Shown one piece after another: positions 1 to 11,756 of a stretch of 64,000 bases of DNA. Source of the stretch: Bidens hawaiensis. Its lineage: Eukaryota > Streptophyta > Magnoliopsida > Asterales > Asteraceae. The notes below the pieces were generated by a model. That model saw nothing but the letters and a program-made list of their open reading frames with translations. It searched no databases and was not told the DNA's origin. Position numbers and translations under genes: made by a program. The stretch is taken from contig JAIQDT010014620.1 in NCBI GenBank assembly GCA_021521415.1, forward strand, positions 104,501-168,500, in the 5' to 3' direction. Within the stretch, counting starts at the first letter, position 1. The number at the start of each line of letters is the position of its first letter.

Positions 1-339
1 TTGTTTGGATCTCGTTTACTTGCTTATCAAATCGCACTCTCTCTCACTCGGGTCTGCCGGATCTGCCCGGATCTGCCTTCGGTCCGGCGGCGAAGTTAGC
101 GTGGTATGTGTGTGTTTTTGGAGTGTTAGGGAGTTTGGTGAAAAATGAAGATATTTTGGGATTTTGGGGGTATTTATATCCCTGAAATCCCATTCTCATT
201 TAACCCCTCTCAATTAATCCAAGTCCAAGACCCGCTCCCTACCCGATATTAATTAATTACGCGAAATCACTAAACATAACTTCCTTTATTCATCATTAAA
301 ATTTTTAGGATGTTACACTAGTTGACCAAACAAACTAAC

Positions 340-640
340 CATTCCGGTTAGTGTGTTATAAAACAAACCAGTTAGATGCATTTGGTAGTCAAACTCATCG
401 TCGTGGTTAGTTTGACAAACTACTCGCGACTCTTAAGGTTTTAGAATTTGCTCGTCGCGACTAAATGGTATCTTATTTACTCGTGGGCGTTGATTTCGAG
501 GCTTTAAACTTATTTAATCTTTACGAGTAGATGATTAGTGAAACTGGTCGTTACGGTTAGTTTATAGACACGTGGCAAGTTTTAATTGGTTATACAAACT
601 ACTCGTGGGTAATCATAAACTATTCGTCACGACTAGTTTA
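340..640. repeat. diverged relic of a TCGTGACGACT-type foldback repeat
   Basis: The stretch repeats short words such as AACTGGTCG, ACTACTCG, TCGTCACGACTAG and GTTTATAA in both orientations. The same words make up the arms of the foldback at 24805-25425. I read it as a degenerate member of the same repeat family; ends cannot be fixed by eye. Confidence 0.4.
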
Positions 641-2667
641 TAATACCTATTTTAAGAATTTATTGGAAATGACACCTAAAACCTAAAAACGTATTCATAA
701 ACGCCTATTTTGAGAATTTTCCCTAATAAAATTAATACAACAAAAAGTGTGTATAAGTAACTAATCATTGTACCATTTACAAAAAGTATGTACAAGTAAT
801 CAATCACCGTACGTACCATGCACAAACAAATTACTAATCATTACAATTCAAGAAATAATAAAATGTAGATTTTCTCACATGGTTACAAGAATCTCGCAAA
901 TAGAATTGGGAAATTTCACCAACTAAATGAGTATTCCAAGAAGGACTTGTATTTGGAATCTTGTGTTGAACTTGATACCAAGTCTTATATCAAAATAACT
1001 CAAGCAAGACATTCTTTCCCAAAATTCAAAGGTGGAACTTTCTTAATTTTTGCAAGAAAAAACTAAAAGTATTAAGATCAATAAAGAATCACAAAATTAA
1101 TCAAATGAAATAAAGAAACTAACTTAGATGATACATTCAAAATTTGATTAATTTCCAACAATGAATAATGATGACAGAAAACTTTCGTTCCAGACAACTG
1201 CTCACAATTATTATTTTTTGTTATTCAAGTTTGTTTTTTTTATTATTTAAAAAATGTTAGGTTTATGAGTGTTATAAACAATATCAATACAACTAAAAGG
1301 CAATGTGGTTACAAGAATGTATATATTATTTTGGTTTTTACCAAATTTAGGTTTCCCTAACATTAACTTATGACATTTTGGTCCCACCTAATAGTTTTAA
1401 ACACTTTGACGACTTTAAAGCATGTATGAAATGAAACTAAAAAAAGGGAAGACATATCAAAAGCTTTAAGCTGTCATCATCAAGCTTCATGTTATTTCCA
1501 GCATATTATCTTTTTCTTTTCGAAGATGATAAATGACTACATCCAGGCTCCAGAGTTGTCTATCAGGTTTCAATCATGTCAAGTTAACAAATTGTAAGAT
1601 TGTGGATTAAAATAAAAGAACACTAACTTACCGATATATTTATATGTGTCAAAGACATCAACATTAACTCAAATATATATACTTAATATCATCTCACATT
1701 AGTATTGTGTTTTGGGTCGACCCACTTAATATCACTTTTATCTCTACTATAATGCATGAGTGAAAGACCTCTTAAATTTTAAGAGTACAATTACTAATGC
1801 AATGCATACAAATTTGAAATTTTAGGGGTAGTATAGTATTTTGAACATGAAACCTGTTAAGAATATTTGCTTTAAAAATAGTTACAAATATAGTCCTTCA
1901 ACTTCAACAAAACTTTGTAAATTTATTAAGTAGTTACACATAAACCCCTAATATTTACCCATTTATTTGATAAATTCATTTAAAATTTTTATTTCTTCTA
2001 TATCTTTTTATATATTATATTAAAAAAACGGACTTAGCGTTGCAATGTGCTTATTTTTGTTGACGTTTCAATGTAAACTTTATTTTATTTTGATGTGTTT
2101 ATTATAATGTACAAGTCAATTAAGCATAAGAGTACAACTCAAATATGCAATTATGAACCAAAATATAATTAAAAATTTAACCCTTTAACTATACTCAACT
2201 TTTGTAAATTTAATTAATAATTACTCTTTCATCCCATTAAGTTTACCTATATTTTCAACTATTTTCCTTTTTCTTCGTTTTTCTTTTATATCTTTGAATA
2301 TAATAAGTTTTAATAAAATTCAAACATACAATAACGACGTGTTTATTTTTGTTGACGTCTCAATATATGATTTACTAAATATCGATGTGCGTATTATAAG
2401 CAAAATGATTCTTGGTACCGGTACCGGGATAGTACCGGCACCGAAGGTAAAAATTCGGGAAATGTTGTGCCGTACCGATCTCGAAACTCAAAACTTTGGT
2501 ACCGACGGTACCAAATCGATATCGTTATGGTACGAGTTATAGCAAGATGTAGCAAGATGTAAGCCAAATGAGTTTAGATATTATAAAAAAAGTTTAAATT
2601 TTTGAAAACCCAGTTATACACTAATTTGTTCATAATACACGTTTTAACACCGATTATGCATCCGATA

Positions 2668-2714
2668 ACATGTTTGTGTGCATACCCCGCCGCATCGCGC
2701 GAGGATAAGGCTAG
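2668..2714 (+). mobile_element. possible Helitron 3' end
   Basis: A GC-rich imperfect hairpin (CCCCGCCGCATCGCGCGAGG) is followed by ATAAGG and then CTAG with a T immediately downstream. That is the layout of plant Helitron 3' termini (hairpin, CTRR, insertion before T). No 5' TC end, helicase or Rep domain was found, so this is only a candidate. Confidence 0.25.
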
Positions 2715-3722
2715 TATATGAATTATATTGGGTTACTCACAACATCAAAATATATTTAATTTAAACGGGTCATATTTTTATCCAACCCATTTATTAAACA
2801 TATTGTACCCCGGCACATACATATGTAATAAACATGTTAAATTAACCAGCTTAAAACCTAGATATTTATGTGTTGTGTTTTGTCTCAGACAGAAATTACC
2901 GCCATATAGGAAGGTAAGTACAAGTTGGTGTAATGGAATTGTTCTGTAATTAGATATTATGGGTGTGGAAAAAGGATTTGAGAGTCCAAAGATGTGGCAA
3001 ATAGACGGGAGATGCACCTTTTGGTTGATGGTGAGTCGACAGTACTGCTTTAAGTTATAACTCATTATAATAATAACAGGGTAAATGGCACGAAAGTGTG
3101 TTTGTCTGACTCAAGCTGACGTGTAATTTGATTCATACTGTGTAGTTGTCTCTCCAAAGTTATACCATTCCAATAGTACATTGTATACGTACTTGACTTG
3201 TATATTGTGAAAAAAGAAAATGTAATCAGAAATAGTAGAGAGAAATATGTGTAATTATACGATTTTAAAAATATAATTGATTAATGTTTCTACCAACATA
3301 ATCATTTGCAAAATATAATATTTTGAATGAAAGGTCATATCACAAATTAGGATATGAAGTTTACCCTATGGCTGCTAGCCTAGACGGATCAAACAATCGA
3401 ATCAAACAAACTTATTAAATAAACAAATACGTGATATTGGGGTAATGATTCTCGACTCTTTTCATATAATCAAACGAACTTACCAAACGTACATGAAGAT
3501 GAGATTCCTTAACTCTCTCTTGACTCTCTCTTAACTCTCTCTAACATAAAACTAATAATCTAGACCATATTTATAGACCTACTAAACTTTATTTCCAAGA
3601 CAATTGCTAAACTTCCTCTACAAGGCAAACATTTCCTAAACCTATTATAATCAAATAATTAAATTAAAACATAATTAAATAAGCCCTCAACTTTATTAAG
3701 AATTCAAGATTAATCCTTCAAA

Positions 3723-3826
3723 GGCTATGTGTAGTGGAGGGGCTACAAAATTGGCGATTTGCGTCATGTGACGTCCAGTCAGCAAAGAGTATGTTTTTGT
3801 TTTTTGAGGGTAATGGTGTTGTAGCC

Positions 3827-3861
<35 letters not shown>

Positions 3862-4015
3862 ACACACATATATAATAATATATGCGCACACACAAAGCCA
3901 GTGACAAATACCCGGCGCCCCCTCTTCTCGCCCAACATTTCGCGGGGGGGGGGGGGGGGGTGGTTTGGTGTTGTGGCCCCTCTTCGCCCAGACCCCGCAC
4001 CCACTACGGGTGGCC
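3723..4015. mobile_element. PIF/Harbinger-like MITE, copy 1
   Basis: A 293-bp element bounded by inverted termini (GGCTATGTGTAGTGG on the left, the complement of GGCCACCCGTAGTGG on the right). It shares terminal and subterminal sequence (GACGTCCAGTCAGCA, GTAGCCCC) with the larger copies at 10709-11547 and 42132-42879. It contains a (TA)n run at about 3829-3858, a CA/TA stretch, and a run of about 17 G at 3944-3960. TAA follows the right end; the left flank is AAA, so the 3-bp duplication is not intact here. Confidence 0.65.
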
Positions 4016-4785
4016 TAACAAGAAGTAAGGTAGATTATGCTATAATGTTTTCAGCATAACTCAGAAGAAGTTGGTTTAACTCTTTGAATCTTCAATCTGT
4101 CTATTCTCGGTAAACACATCATATACATTGTGCAATACAAACCCAATTTAAATTTTTTTATTGGCGTTTAGAATTACCCCAAACATCCGAGTAAGTTTTC
4201 TAAGATAAAAATATCAATCATCCATACTGATTTTAACACTCCATCGCCCAGGAACACTATCAAAAAGAAACCCACCACTGTGAGACAACCCACTTGAATC
4301 AAGATTTCAAACCTTAATCATCATTTCATGTCAGTAGACTAGATGTCCAACTGCACAAAACCAATTTTTCTTGAATTTTTTTTTACATACCAAGTATAAT
4401 ACATGAGATGATTTTTAAATTTGTTGTTTTCTAATCTACTATACGTCCTTATCTTTTATGCACTACGTACGTACACTTATACGGTCATTACATGTATACA
4501 TTTAAAACTACTAATAAGTGTACCCATATATATATATATATATATAGATGCATGTGTTTATATATATTTTGTCACAAACGACACTCAAACCGATGACCTC
4601 CTGTAAAAAAAGTCACCGAGATATTGTTAGAGCACAAAAAATGTATGTAAATCTTTTTTAAATAGATTGCCACAAAAGTAATGCACAAACTCAACGACAG
4701 CCTTTTCGCGGGAATAACCGTTTATGTGTGAACCCACTTTCGCTGTTTTTGTTCTTTTCATTTAAAATCTAACTTTTATCTGCTG

Positions 4786-4792
4786 TATAAAT
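4786..4792 (+). promoter_or_regulatory. TATA box candidate of the NAC gene
   Basis: TATAAAT lies about 120 bp upstream of the chosen ATG at 4910. This would put transcription start near 4815-4825 and give a 5' UTR of roughly 90 bases. No other good TATA lies closer. Confidence 0.45.
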
Positions 4793-4909
4793 TAAACCCA
4801 TCTCTATGGACTTCTTGGATCTTTCAGATCATGTCCAATTGCTACTTTCAATTTTCTTTAATTTACTTCCAAATTTTCTGTATATTATTGAATTCTAGAG
4901 TTGGAGATT

Positions 4910-7765
4910 ATGAGTGGGGCGTCATTGCCACCCGGGTTTCGGTTTTACCCGACAGATGAAGAACTGATCGGGTATTACCTTAAACGGAAGGTTGAAGGGC
5001 TTGAATTCGAACTTGAAGTGATTCCGGTTATCCAATTGTACAAATTTGATCCATGGGAATTGCCTGGTGAGCTTCTATCTTTTAAGTATTATTCTAAGAT
5101 TTCTAGTGCATGCAACTCTAAATGAGTCAAATGTTCAATGAACCATTCATGAACAGTGAGGGAAACAGCTCGTTTGTTTAATAAACGAACGAATTTAAAC
5201 AAATACTTTTGTTCATTTAGTTAAACAAACGAACATGTAAGCATGTCTCGTGTGTGTCTGTGGAAGTATTGTTCGTTTACGTTCAATTGTGTTTGTAGCT
5301 TACGTTTGTTTACATTTGTCCGTTTACATTCGTTAAATGTATTTTTAATTTTTAGGCAGATTACAAATGTACAATTTAGTCTAGTTTTAATAACTTTTTA
5401 GTCCCAACACACTGCGGTTCACGTTCACTTTTAATTGGTTTTAGCCCAGTAATGTATGTTCATTTGTGTTCCTTTATATCTCTCCATTTAGTCACTTACG
5501 TTCGTGAACCACTCGTTTACATTGTTAACGAACAAACACGAACATGAAAACCACGTTTATTTAATAGTTCGTGTTTGATCTTTTGTTAAGTTAAAGTTAA
5601 ATAAACGAACACAAACATGCTCCGTTTGTGTTCATCGGTTCATTAACAAGCCTGCGCGACCTCTTAGTTTTTATACCTCATTGAATTGATATATTTTAAC
5701 TTGGATTTTTTTTAAATCTATAAAGCAACGTACAATGCACAGTTCTTTAATCACATTATACTTTCTAACTGACTTGCTTATTAGTAACAGATAAATCTTT
5801 CCTTCCAAAGTGTGATACGGAGTGGTTCTTTTTTGTTCCATGCGATCGCAAGTATTCAAATGGATCGCGAACAAATAGAGCAACAAAATCGGGGTACTGG
5901 AAAGCCACAGGCAAAGACCGAAAAGTGACGAGTAAATCTTGTTTAATAGGCTACCGCAAGACCCTCGTCTTTTATCGCGGTAGAGCACCGCTAGGTGATC
6001 GAACCGATTGGTTTATGCACGAGTATCGGCTATGTGATGAGGTTTACGGAGGACTCCAAGTTTACAAGTAAGACTTTAATAAAGCGTGCATCTTGATTCA
6101 TTTAATTATTGTGCATGGGCCGGTTTGGGCTCAAACCTAACCAAAAACTCAGTTTTTAGGTTTTTGAAAAACGTTCGGTTTGTTCTTTCGGTTTTTACAA
6201 AGGGTTTTGTTTTGTTTTTTCTGTTTAACCATTTGGGCTTTTGGACAAAAAAAAGGGGGTCCAAAATAATGAATTCAGCCTTGAACCTTTTGCCCTTAAT
6301 TGTTTTTGTGATTATTACATAGTTAGACTCAAAATTTGAGATACGCTATTTATTAATCTTTTATACATTGTTTAAATCGGATTTCCTGTTTGGTTTGCTT
6401 GTTTTTTTTTTTTTTTTGTTTATACCAAAACCGAGACCAAATAAGAACCGGTTTTTTTTACACTTAAACAAAACGTCAGTTTGTATTGAGTTGATTACAG
6501 GTTAGGGCGCCTACCATTGATTAACAATTTTGTTAAAAAAAATTTTGTAGACTTGTAGTAACGAGTTTGATTCCCAGGGACCATTAGTGTTGTGTCGTGT
6601 GATTAAAAAGAACGAGTTAAAGATGAGCTATGTGAGCGAACCAAAAACTATGGAAGTTGGAGGTAGTTCTAATGGGATTATTATTGAGCCCGTGGTTCAT
6701 GAAACAAGCACGCGTATGGGTAACGAGAGTGATTTATCGTGTCATGTGACCTATTATGAAAAAACTACTACGTTAGAGAATGAACCTACTTCATCAACGG
6801 GTCTTATGAATCCTTCAATGTGTTGGGCCTCATCTGATTTGATTCTTGATTCATCAAAGGTAATGATTCGGTTTCTAGATTCACTTGTTTGTTCTATTTG
6901 AAACCTTTTAAGCAATTAAAAAACCAATATTACTGAAATATGCAAAATAAGTGCACTTATTTCTCCAAGTAGTTATTAGCGGTGTGCATGGGTAGATTTA
7001 GATTGGTTTTGGGTTTAAACTGAACCAAAAACTAAAAAATATGTATTTTTTTATTTTTGAAAACCATTTAGTTTCGGCTTTTAGACTGGGTTTTGATTCG
7101 GGTTTTTTTTATTTTACCACTTGGGCCTGAAAGTTTTGGGTCAAAACAAAAGGCCCGAAATGATGAACTTGGGTTTCACACTTTGAGCCTATTTCCTATA
7201 TTTTGTTTGGTTGATCAAGGTTTAAACATTTGGACCTGAAAATTCGGCTACACTTCTATTTCTTATAAATTACTTATGATCATTTTTATTTTATTTTTTA
7301 TTAATTTATCTCGGTTCTTTTTTTAAATTTTGGATTTAGGAATATCACTTTCTATAACACTGATCACAAGATTTTGCTAAATTAAATATAAAAGGGTTGG
7401 GTTTAAGGGAACAGGTGGCCCGATGGGGACGGGTTTTGAGGGAGTTTTGGTTATCGGATTAGGGAACGGCCCCAATGCCCCGCCATGCTATTTCAATGTC
7501 GAAGGTCGATACCAACATGATGTTCTTTACCATGCAGGAAGAGTCACAAGGACAAGAAAGGCACTTTGAGTATTTGACACAAGACGAGATTCCAAGCCCA
7601 TGGCAAACATATCAGCAGTCAGGGGTCTCAGCAAGTACATCATACTCAAATTTTGTAGAGGAAGTTGAACTCGTTGATGATCTAAACCGATTCGGTTACT
7701 TGTCACCATATTCAAGAAGCCAAAGCTTGACTGGAATATTTGAATACGACAATCATTTTTTGTAA
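4910..7765 (+). CDS. NAC-domain transcription factor (ANAC071/096-like clade)
   Basis: Four exons can be read with canonical GT-AG junctions and consistent phase: 4910-5066, 5791-6067, 6559-6859, 7538-7765, giving 320 residues. The start is the ATG at 4910; the open frame extends nine bases further only through a TTG codon. The NAC domain is complete: subdomain [15 protein letters not shown] (about residues 6-19), [10 protein letters not shown] at the exon 1/2 junction, [13 protein letters not shown] (about 86-98), the [20 protein letters not shown] stretch, and [13 protein letters not shown] at the start of exon 3. NAC proteins bind DNA as dimers in the nucleus through this domain. The C-terminal half is diverged, as is usual for the regulatory region. 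The GKDRKV subdomain and LKRKVEGLE motif resemble the ANAC011/071/096 group (wounding, cambium, dehydration roles); that subgroup is inference. Introns 1-3 hold repeat-like sequence. Confidence 0.93.
5133..5649. repeat. intronic foldback-like repeat (ACGAAC-rich) in NAC intron 1
   Basis: Intron 1 is filled by an imperfectly self-complementary sequence rich in CGTTTGTT/AACAAACG words. It starts near ATGAACCATTCATGAACAG and ends near the complement of ATGAACCGATGAACAC. This resembles a degenerate MITE. No coding potential is seen. Confidence 0.45.
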
Positions 7766-7907
7766 AAGTTGTGTGACAGCGGTTGAACCTTTGGTATACA
7801 GTTAGTTATACACAAAAATGGATTTAAGGTTCTTTGTTCTAGTTTCTAACTACTGCGTTATGTTTTATAGTGCTAGAATACAAATGTGTTTCATTTATTT
7901 TTTATTA

Positions 7908-7914
7908 AATAAAA
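7908..7914 (+). terminator. polyadenylation signal candidate of the NAC gene
   Basis: AATAAAA lies about 145 bp after the NAC stop codon in an AT-rich 3' region, at a normal distance for a plant 3' UTR. Confidence 0.4.
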
Positions 7915-9409
7915 ATCAAAATTGTCCCCTTGTATAGTTGTGCTTGTATGTCACATTGTCACTGCGAATTCACGGTCAATGATTTAGGGGTAGGGCCAAA
8001 ACCGCATGGCAAGCGCCCCTAAATCAAGAGATCATACTTATAAATGAGTCGACTTTAGTTACATTTTAACTCGAACGAGTAAGTTAGCAAATGGGTGTTT
8101 TCTGGTGCATACAATCAACGCCTTTGGCCGTCTATTATCCTGTAAACATTCAAAATCGTCTTTAATCACCTTATATATTCGAGAAATGCTTTACACTATT
8201 ATCGTGTTTATTGCCATTGTTGTAACTTGTAAACTTTTAATTTTGACTTTGATGTGCATGTGATATAAAGAGTTAAATTTGTACTCATTATGAGTTTATG
8301 ACATCTTCTGTAACTAGAGAAATCATATTACAAACATCTTCCCACACATACTTAAATCGTTAAATATATTCAAAGTGAGAAATCAATTTCATTACAGTTA
8401 CCATAAAATAATCATTTTCAAACTCTCTTAAGTATTTTTTTTCTATTCATTCAAAGAGCGCTGGCAACTTGACGTGAACTAATGAAAAGCACGTCAAGCC
8501 AATTGCCCGGTGTGCAAATAAAAGGTACTTGTAAACTTGAAGAACATGTAAATGCAAAGACCTAATAAACTTGAATAAATCAAATGACATATTTCATACA
8601 CACCACATTATCGATGCACTTTATTTTTTAACACATACTTTTGTAACCATCATGAGTATGAATGCAAGAATTTGATCACAGGTGTGTGTTCTCCATTTGC
8701 ATGCTATGTCTACACGCCTTGTCTTGACTCGTGTGGGTTCACTTTTCTGAAGGGAAGTACGCAAATTGATCTATCATCGCATAGTGGATAATGATCTTCT
8801 AAACTCAATAAGATATTCAAATGTGTGAGTTCACTTTGATGGTTGGACCTTTCTTGCTATAAGTTACCTCTTGGGAATTATGCACATCAACTTCATTATT
8901 TTCGGTACTATGATGCTATTGTAACTTTCATTGCTTAATACTTTAAGTCATCCGCACCGTGTGGTTCATCATGGACATCCGCTTGAACCCGGTAAAAGAT
9001 ATGCAATTCTCATCAAAACTAAAATTTGGTGCATACGATATCAAACTATTATTAAAACAAACTTTTACCTGTGGTTGATTAAAAATGGCTCAATATTATT
9101 ACTCGTCGTGACATAAACGATCAATTCTTTTTTCCACCTCATACATGCTAAGCATCAATTGTGTCTCTCAATCTATCTAACCGGAAGTAGCATCCATATT
9201 TTAATTGTACCCTATACTTACTGGTATCAACTAAAATGGCATCAAAATTCAATAGCAAAATCAGTTGGTATCAAATTAGACGAGAACAGTCAAATTAGAT
9301 CCTTTCGAAGCATCAAACTATGCAAATGATGTCATTTTTAAGGCACTAGAAGATGCTGACCTTGAAAATAAGTGTGAGCATCAAGCCAAGACTACTTGAA
9401 CTTCTCTTT

Positions 9410-9428
9410 TCTTTTGTTTTTTGTTTTG

Positions 9429-9459
<31 letters not shown>

Positions 9460-9462
9460 GGC
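9410..9462 (+). repeat. (TTTTG)n microsatellite
   Basis: About eight to ten near-perfect TTTTG units in a row, flanked by TTTTC/TTTTT variants. Confidence 0.85.
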
Positions 9463-9554
9463 CCTTGCGAGTCATAAGAACGCATGCCATTGTTTATAAA
9501 TAGAACCAACCCTCAATTAATCAACCTCAGGTACATCCTTTTTACTCTATATGA

Positions 9555-9630
9555 TTTAGAGGTTATATGCATGTTAATCATCATTAGAGGTTTTAGAGGT
9601 TATATACATGTTACTCATCGTTAGAGGTGG
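9555..9630 (+). repeat. 38-bp tandem duplication
   Basis: Two adjacent copies beginning TTAGAGGTTATAT and containing CATGTTA.TCATC.TTAGAGG, period 38 bp, with a few differences. Confidence 0.6.
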
Positions 9631-9856
9631 AATAACGAGAGGGTTGGGTAACATGTCAAAACATGTAATTTTGATGTTGGCCCATTAGATTGAATCCAAA
9701 CCCATTTGGTCACAAAATTTTAGTATAGCCCATACCGGCCCCATGGGACAAGTACAAATAGAACGTATACGATTAATTTAAATTATTTTTGTAAATGGAT
9801 ATTCTGATTCGAAGTGCATAATACTTTTTAACAGGCCAAATCTTGATCTAGGCTTA

Positions 9857-10070
9857 GGGCCTGTTTGGTAACCTCTTGTTGGCCATTAAGAGGCTACCTC
9901 TTAATGGTTAAAGAGGTAGCCATAAGTCTGAATGTTTAAGAGGCCACCTCTTAATGATTACCTCTTAACTATTCAAACTTATGTCTACCTCTTAACCATT
10001 AAGAGATTATGGATGATTAAGAGGTAGCCTCTTAATGACCATTAAGATTAAAAGGCTAGCAAACAACCCC
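9857..10070. mobile_element. foldback MITE built of AAGAGGTAGCC words
   Basis: About 214 bp that folds back on itself: the left end GGGCCTGTTTGGTAACCTC pairs with the complement of the right end (GGGGTTGTTTGCTAGCC). Both arms carry CCATTAAGAGGCTACCTCTTAAT. The interior repeats AAGAGGTAGCC several times in both orientations. No coding capacity. The GGG.CTGTTTGG terminus is typical of plant MITEs; superfamily not assigned because flanking duplications are unclear. Confidence 0.65.
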
Positions 10071-10072
10071 TT

Positions 10073-10705
10073 GGTGCAAATGTTTTAGGTACTGCGTCCG
10101 ATTTTAAATGACGTGTCAGGTCTTGATTTTGGTTTAATGTCACAAACACTTAATCTCATATTATTTATTTAACACTAAAGCACAACTTCTTTGCTCAAGA
10201 ACAATACAAGAACCGAGGAATACAATCGAGAACAAGTGAACAACCAAATTGAGATCATTAACACAACGATCTGACCAAATCAACAAATGATGAAACCTTC
10301 AATCTTGATGAAAGTCTAAATCCGACAAAGCAGCAATCAAGCAATCATCAGCCCAACATCGAAGGTCTGAAGTTTATGTCTTTAGCCACGAACTCCCCAG
10401 TAACCAGCCCAAACACGTATGTGAAAATCATGAAACTATGAAAACAATGAAACATCATTAAACATCAAACCTGTTCGGATGTAAAACTGATAGAGACATG
10501 TTACATTTTAAACATATAACTCTCTTTAAAATATCATATTTAATAACTTATTGATTAATAAATCAATCATGGAGCTTTTCACGTGTTTTCGACGGAATAT
10601 TTCAACTATTGGAACGTGATTTTATCTCTATTTTATGATTTCTGGAATCTCTTGTTAACTCGTTGGTTCTGATCTGGATCCAATAAAAGAATACATATTA
10701 TGTTA
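10073..10705. other. intergenic, no gene seen
   Basis: Single-copy-looking AT-rich DNA with no coding frame or recognised signal. Confidence 0.5.
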
Positions 10706-10708
10706 TAA

Positions 10709-10905
10709 GGCTAAGTATAGTGGGCGGTAATATGGGGCGAAAAGGGGCGATTTTTTGGTGGAACACCGCCCCCCTCGGCGATAATTGGGCGAAAGGGGCG
10801 GGGGGCGGGGTATTTTTGTCGCCCGTTGAAGATGAATAATAATATTTTAATAACATGACCGTTGTCAAACGGTCAATTTTTAAAAATAATAAAAAAAATG
10901 AAAAA

Positions 10906-10963
<58 letters not shown>

Positions 10964-11547
10964 ATACACCCTTCTTCTCCATTTTATATCCATTTTATAC
11001 ATAAATCATACCCAATTTCTTACAAAAAATAAACAAAATGAACCCTAGAAACAACCTGAACCAACCGAACTACCAACTCCCTGCTTTCGGTCAAGCGTAT
11101 GGTTCGCAATCGAGCCAACCGAACCAACCGAACTACCAATTCCCGGTTTTGGTCAAACGTATGGTTCGCAATCAAGCCAACCGAACTACCAATTCTCTGG
11201 TTTCGATCAAACGTATGGTTCGCAATCAACGGATATTAGTTTCTTTTTTAGTTATGTTTTTTTTTTCTTTAGTTATGTTTTTTAATATTTTTAGTTATGT
11301 ATTTTTTTTAGTTATGTATTTTTTTGTATTTCTTTTTAATTTTATTGTATTTTTATTTAATTATTTAAATAAATTGGTTTTTATTTAATTATTTTAATTA
11401 TAAAAATAAAATAATAAAAAAAGACACTGTGGGCCCAACTTGTAGCCCCTACACCATTGCACCCTAAAAACAAATTTTCACCCCATGCTGACTGGACGTC
11501 ACGTGTCACAATTCGCCCCAATTGTAGCCCCTCCACTACACATAGCC
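10709..11547 (+). mobile_element. PIF/Harbinger-like non-autonomous element, copy 2
   Basis: 839 bp with inverted termini (GGCTAAGTATAGTGG left; right end reads CCACTACACATAGCC) and a perfect 3-bp TAA duplication (10706-10708 and 11548-11550), the hallmark of PIF/Harbinger. The left subterminal part is rich in GGGGCGA words. A (TA)n tract spans about 10915-10960. A short remnant of the ORF1 protein gene follows. No transposase is present, so movement would need a partner in trans. Confidence 0.8.
11038..11230 (+). pseudogene. remnant of Harbinger ORF1 N-terminus
   Basis: From the ATG at 11038 the frame encodes an Asn/Pro/Gln-rich stretch (MNPRNNLNQPNYQ, then repeated QPNYQFP-like units). Plant Harbinger ORF1 proteins (Myb/trihelix DNA-binding partners of the transposase) begin with such sequence before the Myb-like domain. 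Here the frame runs into AT-rich low-complexity DNA and the Myb domain is missing. A parallel remnant sits in copy 3 at 42443. Assignment rests on family knowledge and the element ends. Confidence 0.5.
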
Positions 11548-11756
11548 TAAAAAGTGTATTTTAATGAAAATATCTACATTTAGATATACTATTTGAAATA
11601 TACAAAACGTGAAAATTTGAAAAACAAATACTAAAAGGGATGATGGGGAGGAACTAGGAAGGAGACTTTGATTAGGAATTACAAAGTCGGACCTGGCCAC
11701 GTTCATACTTAATATTTTAAACAAGGTCCATCAACTCAAGAATCATGTGTTTAATA

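Larger units (their letters stand above)
1..3722. other. gene-free left edge with repeat relics
   Basis: No coding region is supportable here. The DNA is AT-rich with scattered repeat relics: a segment at about 340-640 related to the foldback at 24.8-25.4 kb, an internal direct repeat (about 2037-2110 and 2336-2400, both containing a TTTTTGTTGACGT core), a GGTACCGG-rich patch at 2413-2520, and a possible Helitron end near 2714. Short open frames at 2294-3065 have no recognisable domain. Confidence 0.6.
7920..9856. other. intergenic, no gene seen
   Basis: AT-rich DNA with only short, featureless open frames. It holds a pentanucleotide microsatellite (9410-9462) and a short tandem duplication (9555-9630), listed separately. 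Confidence 0.6.

Noticed and set aside
1..240. Possible coding or LTR sequence at the left edge (GGATCTGCC triplication, GCGAAGTTAG)
   Set aside because: Too short, with no matching end or domain; the single GCGAAGTTA word is not enough to link it to the element at 59-64 kb.
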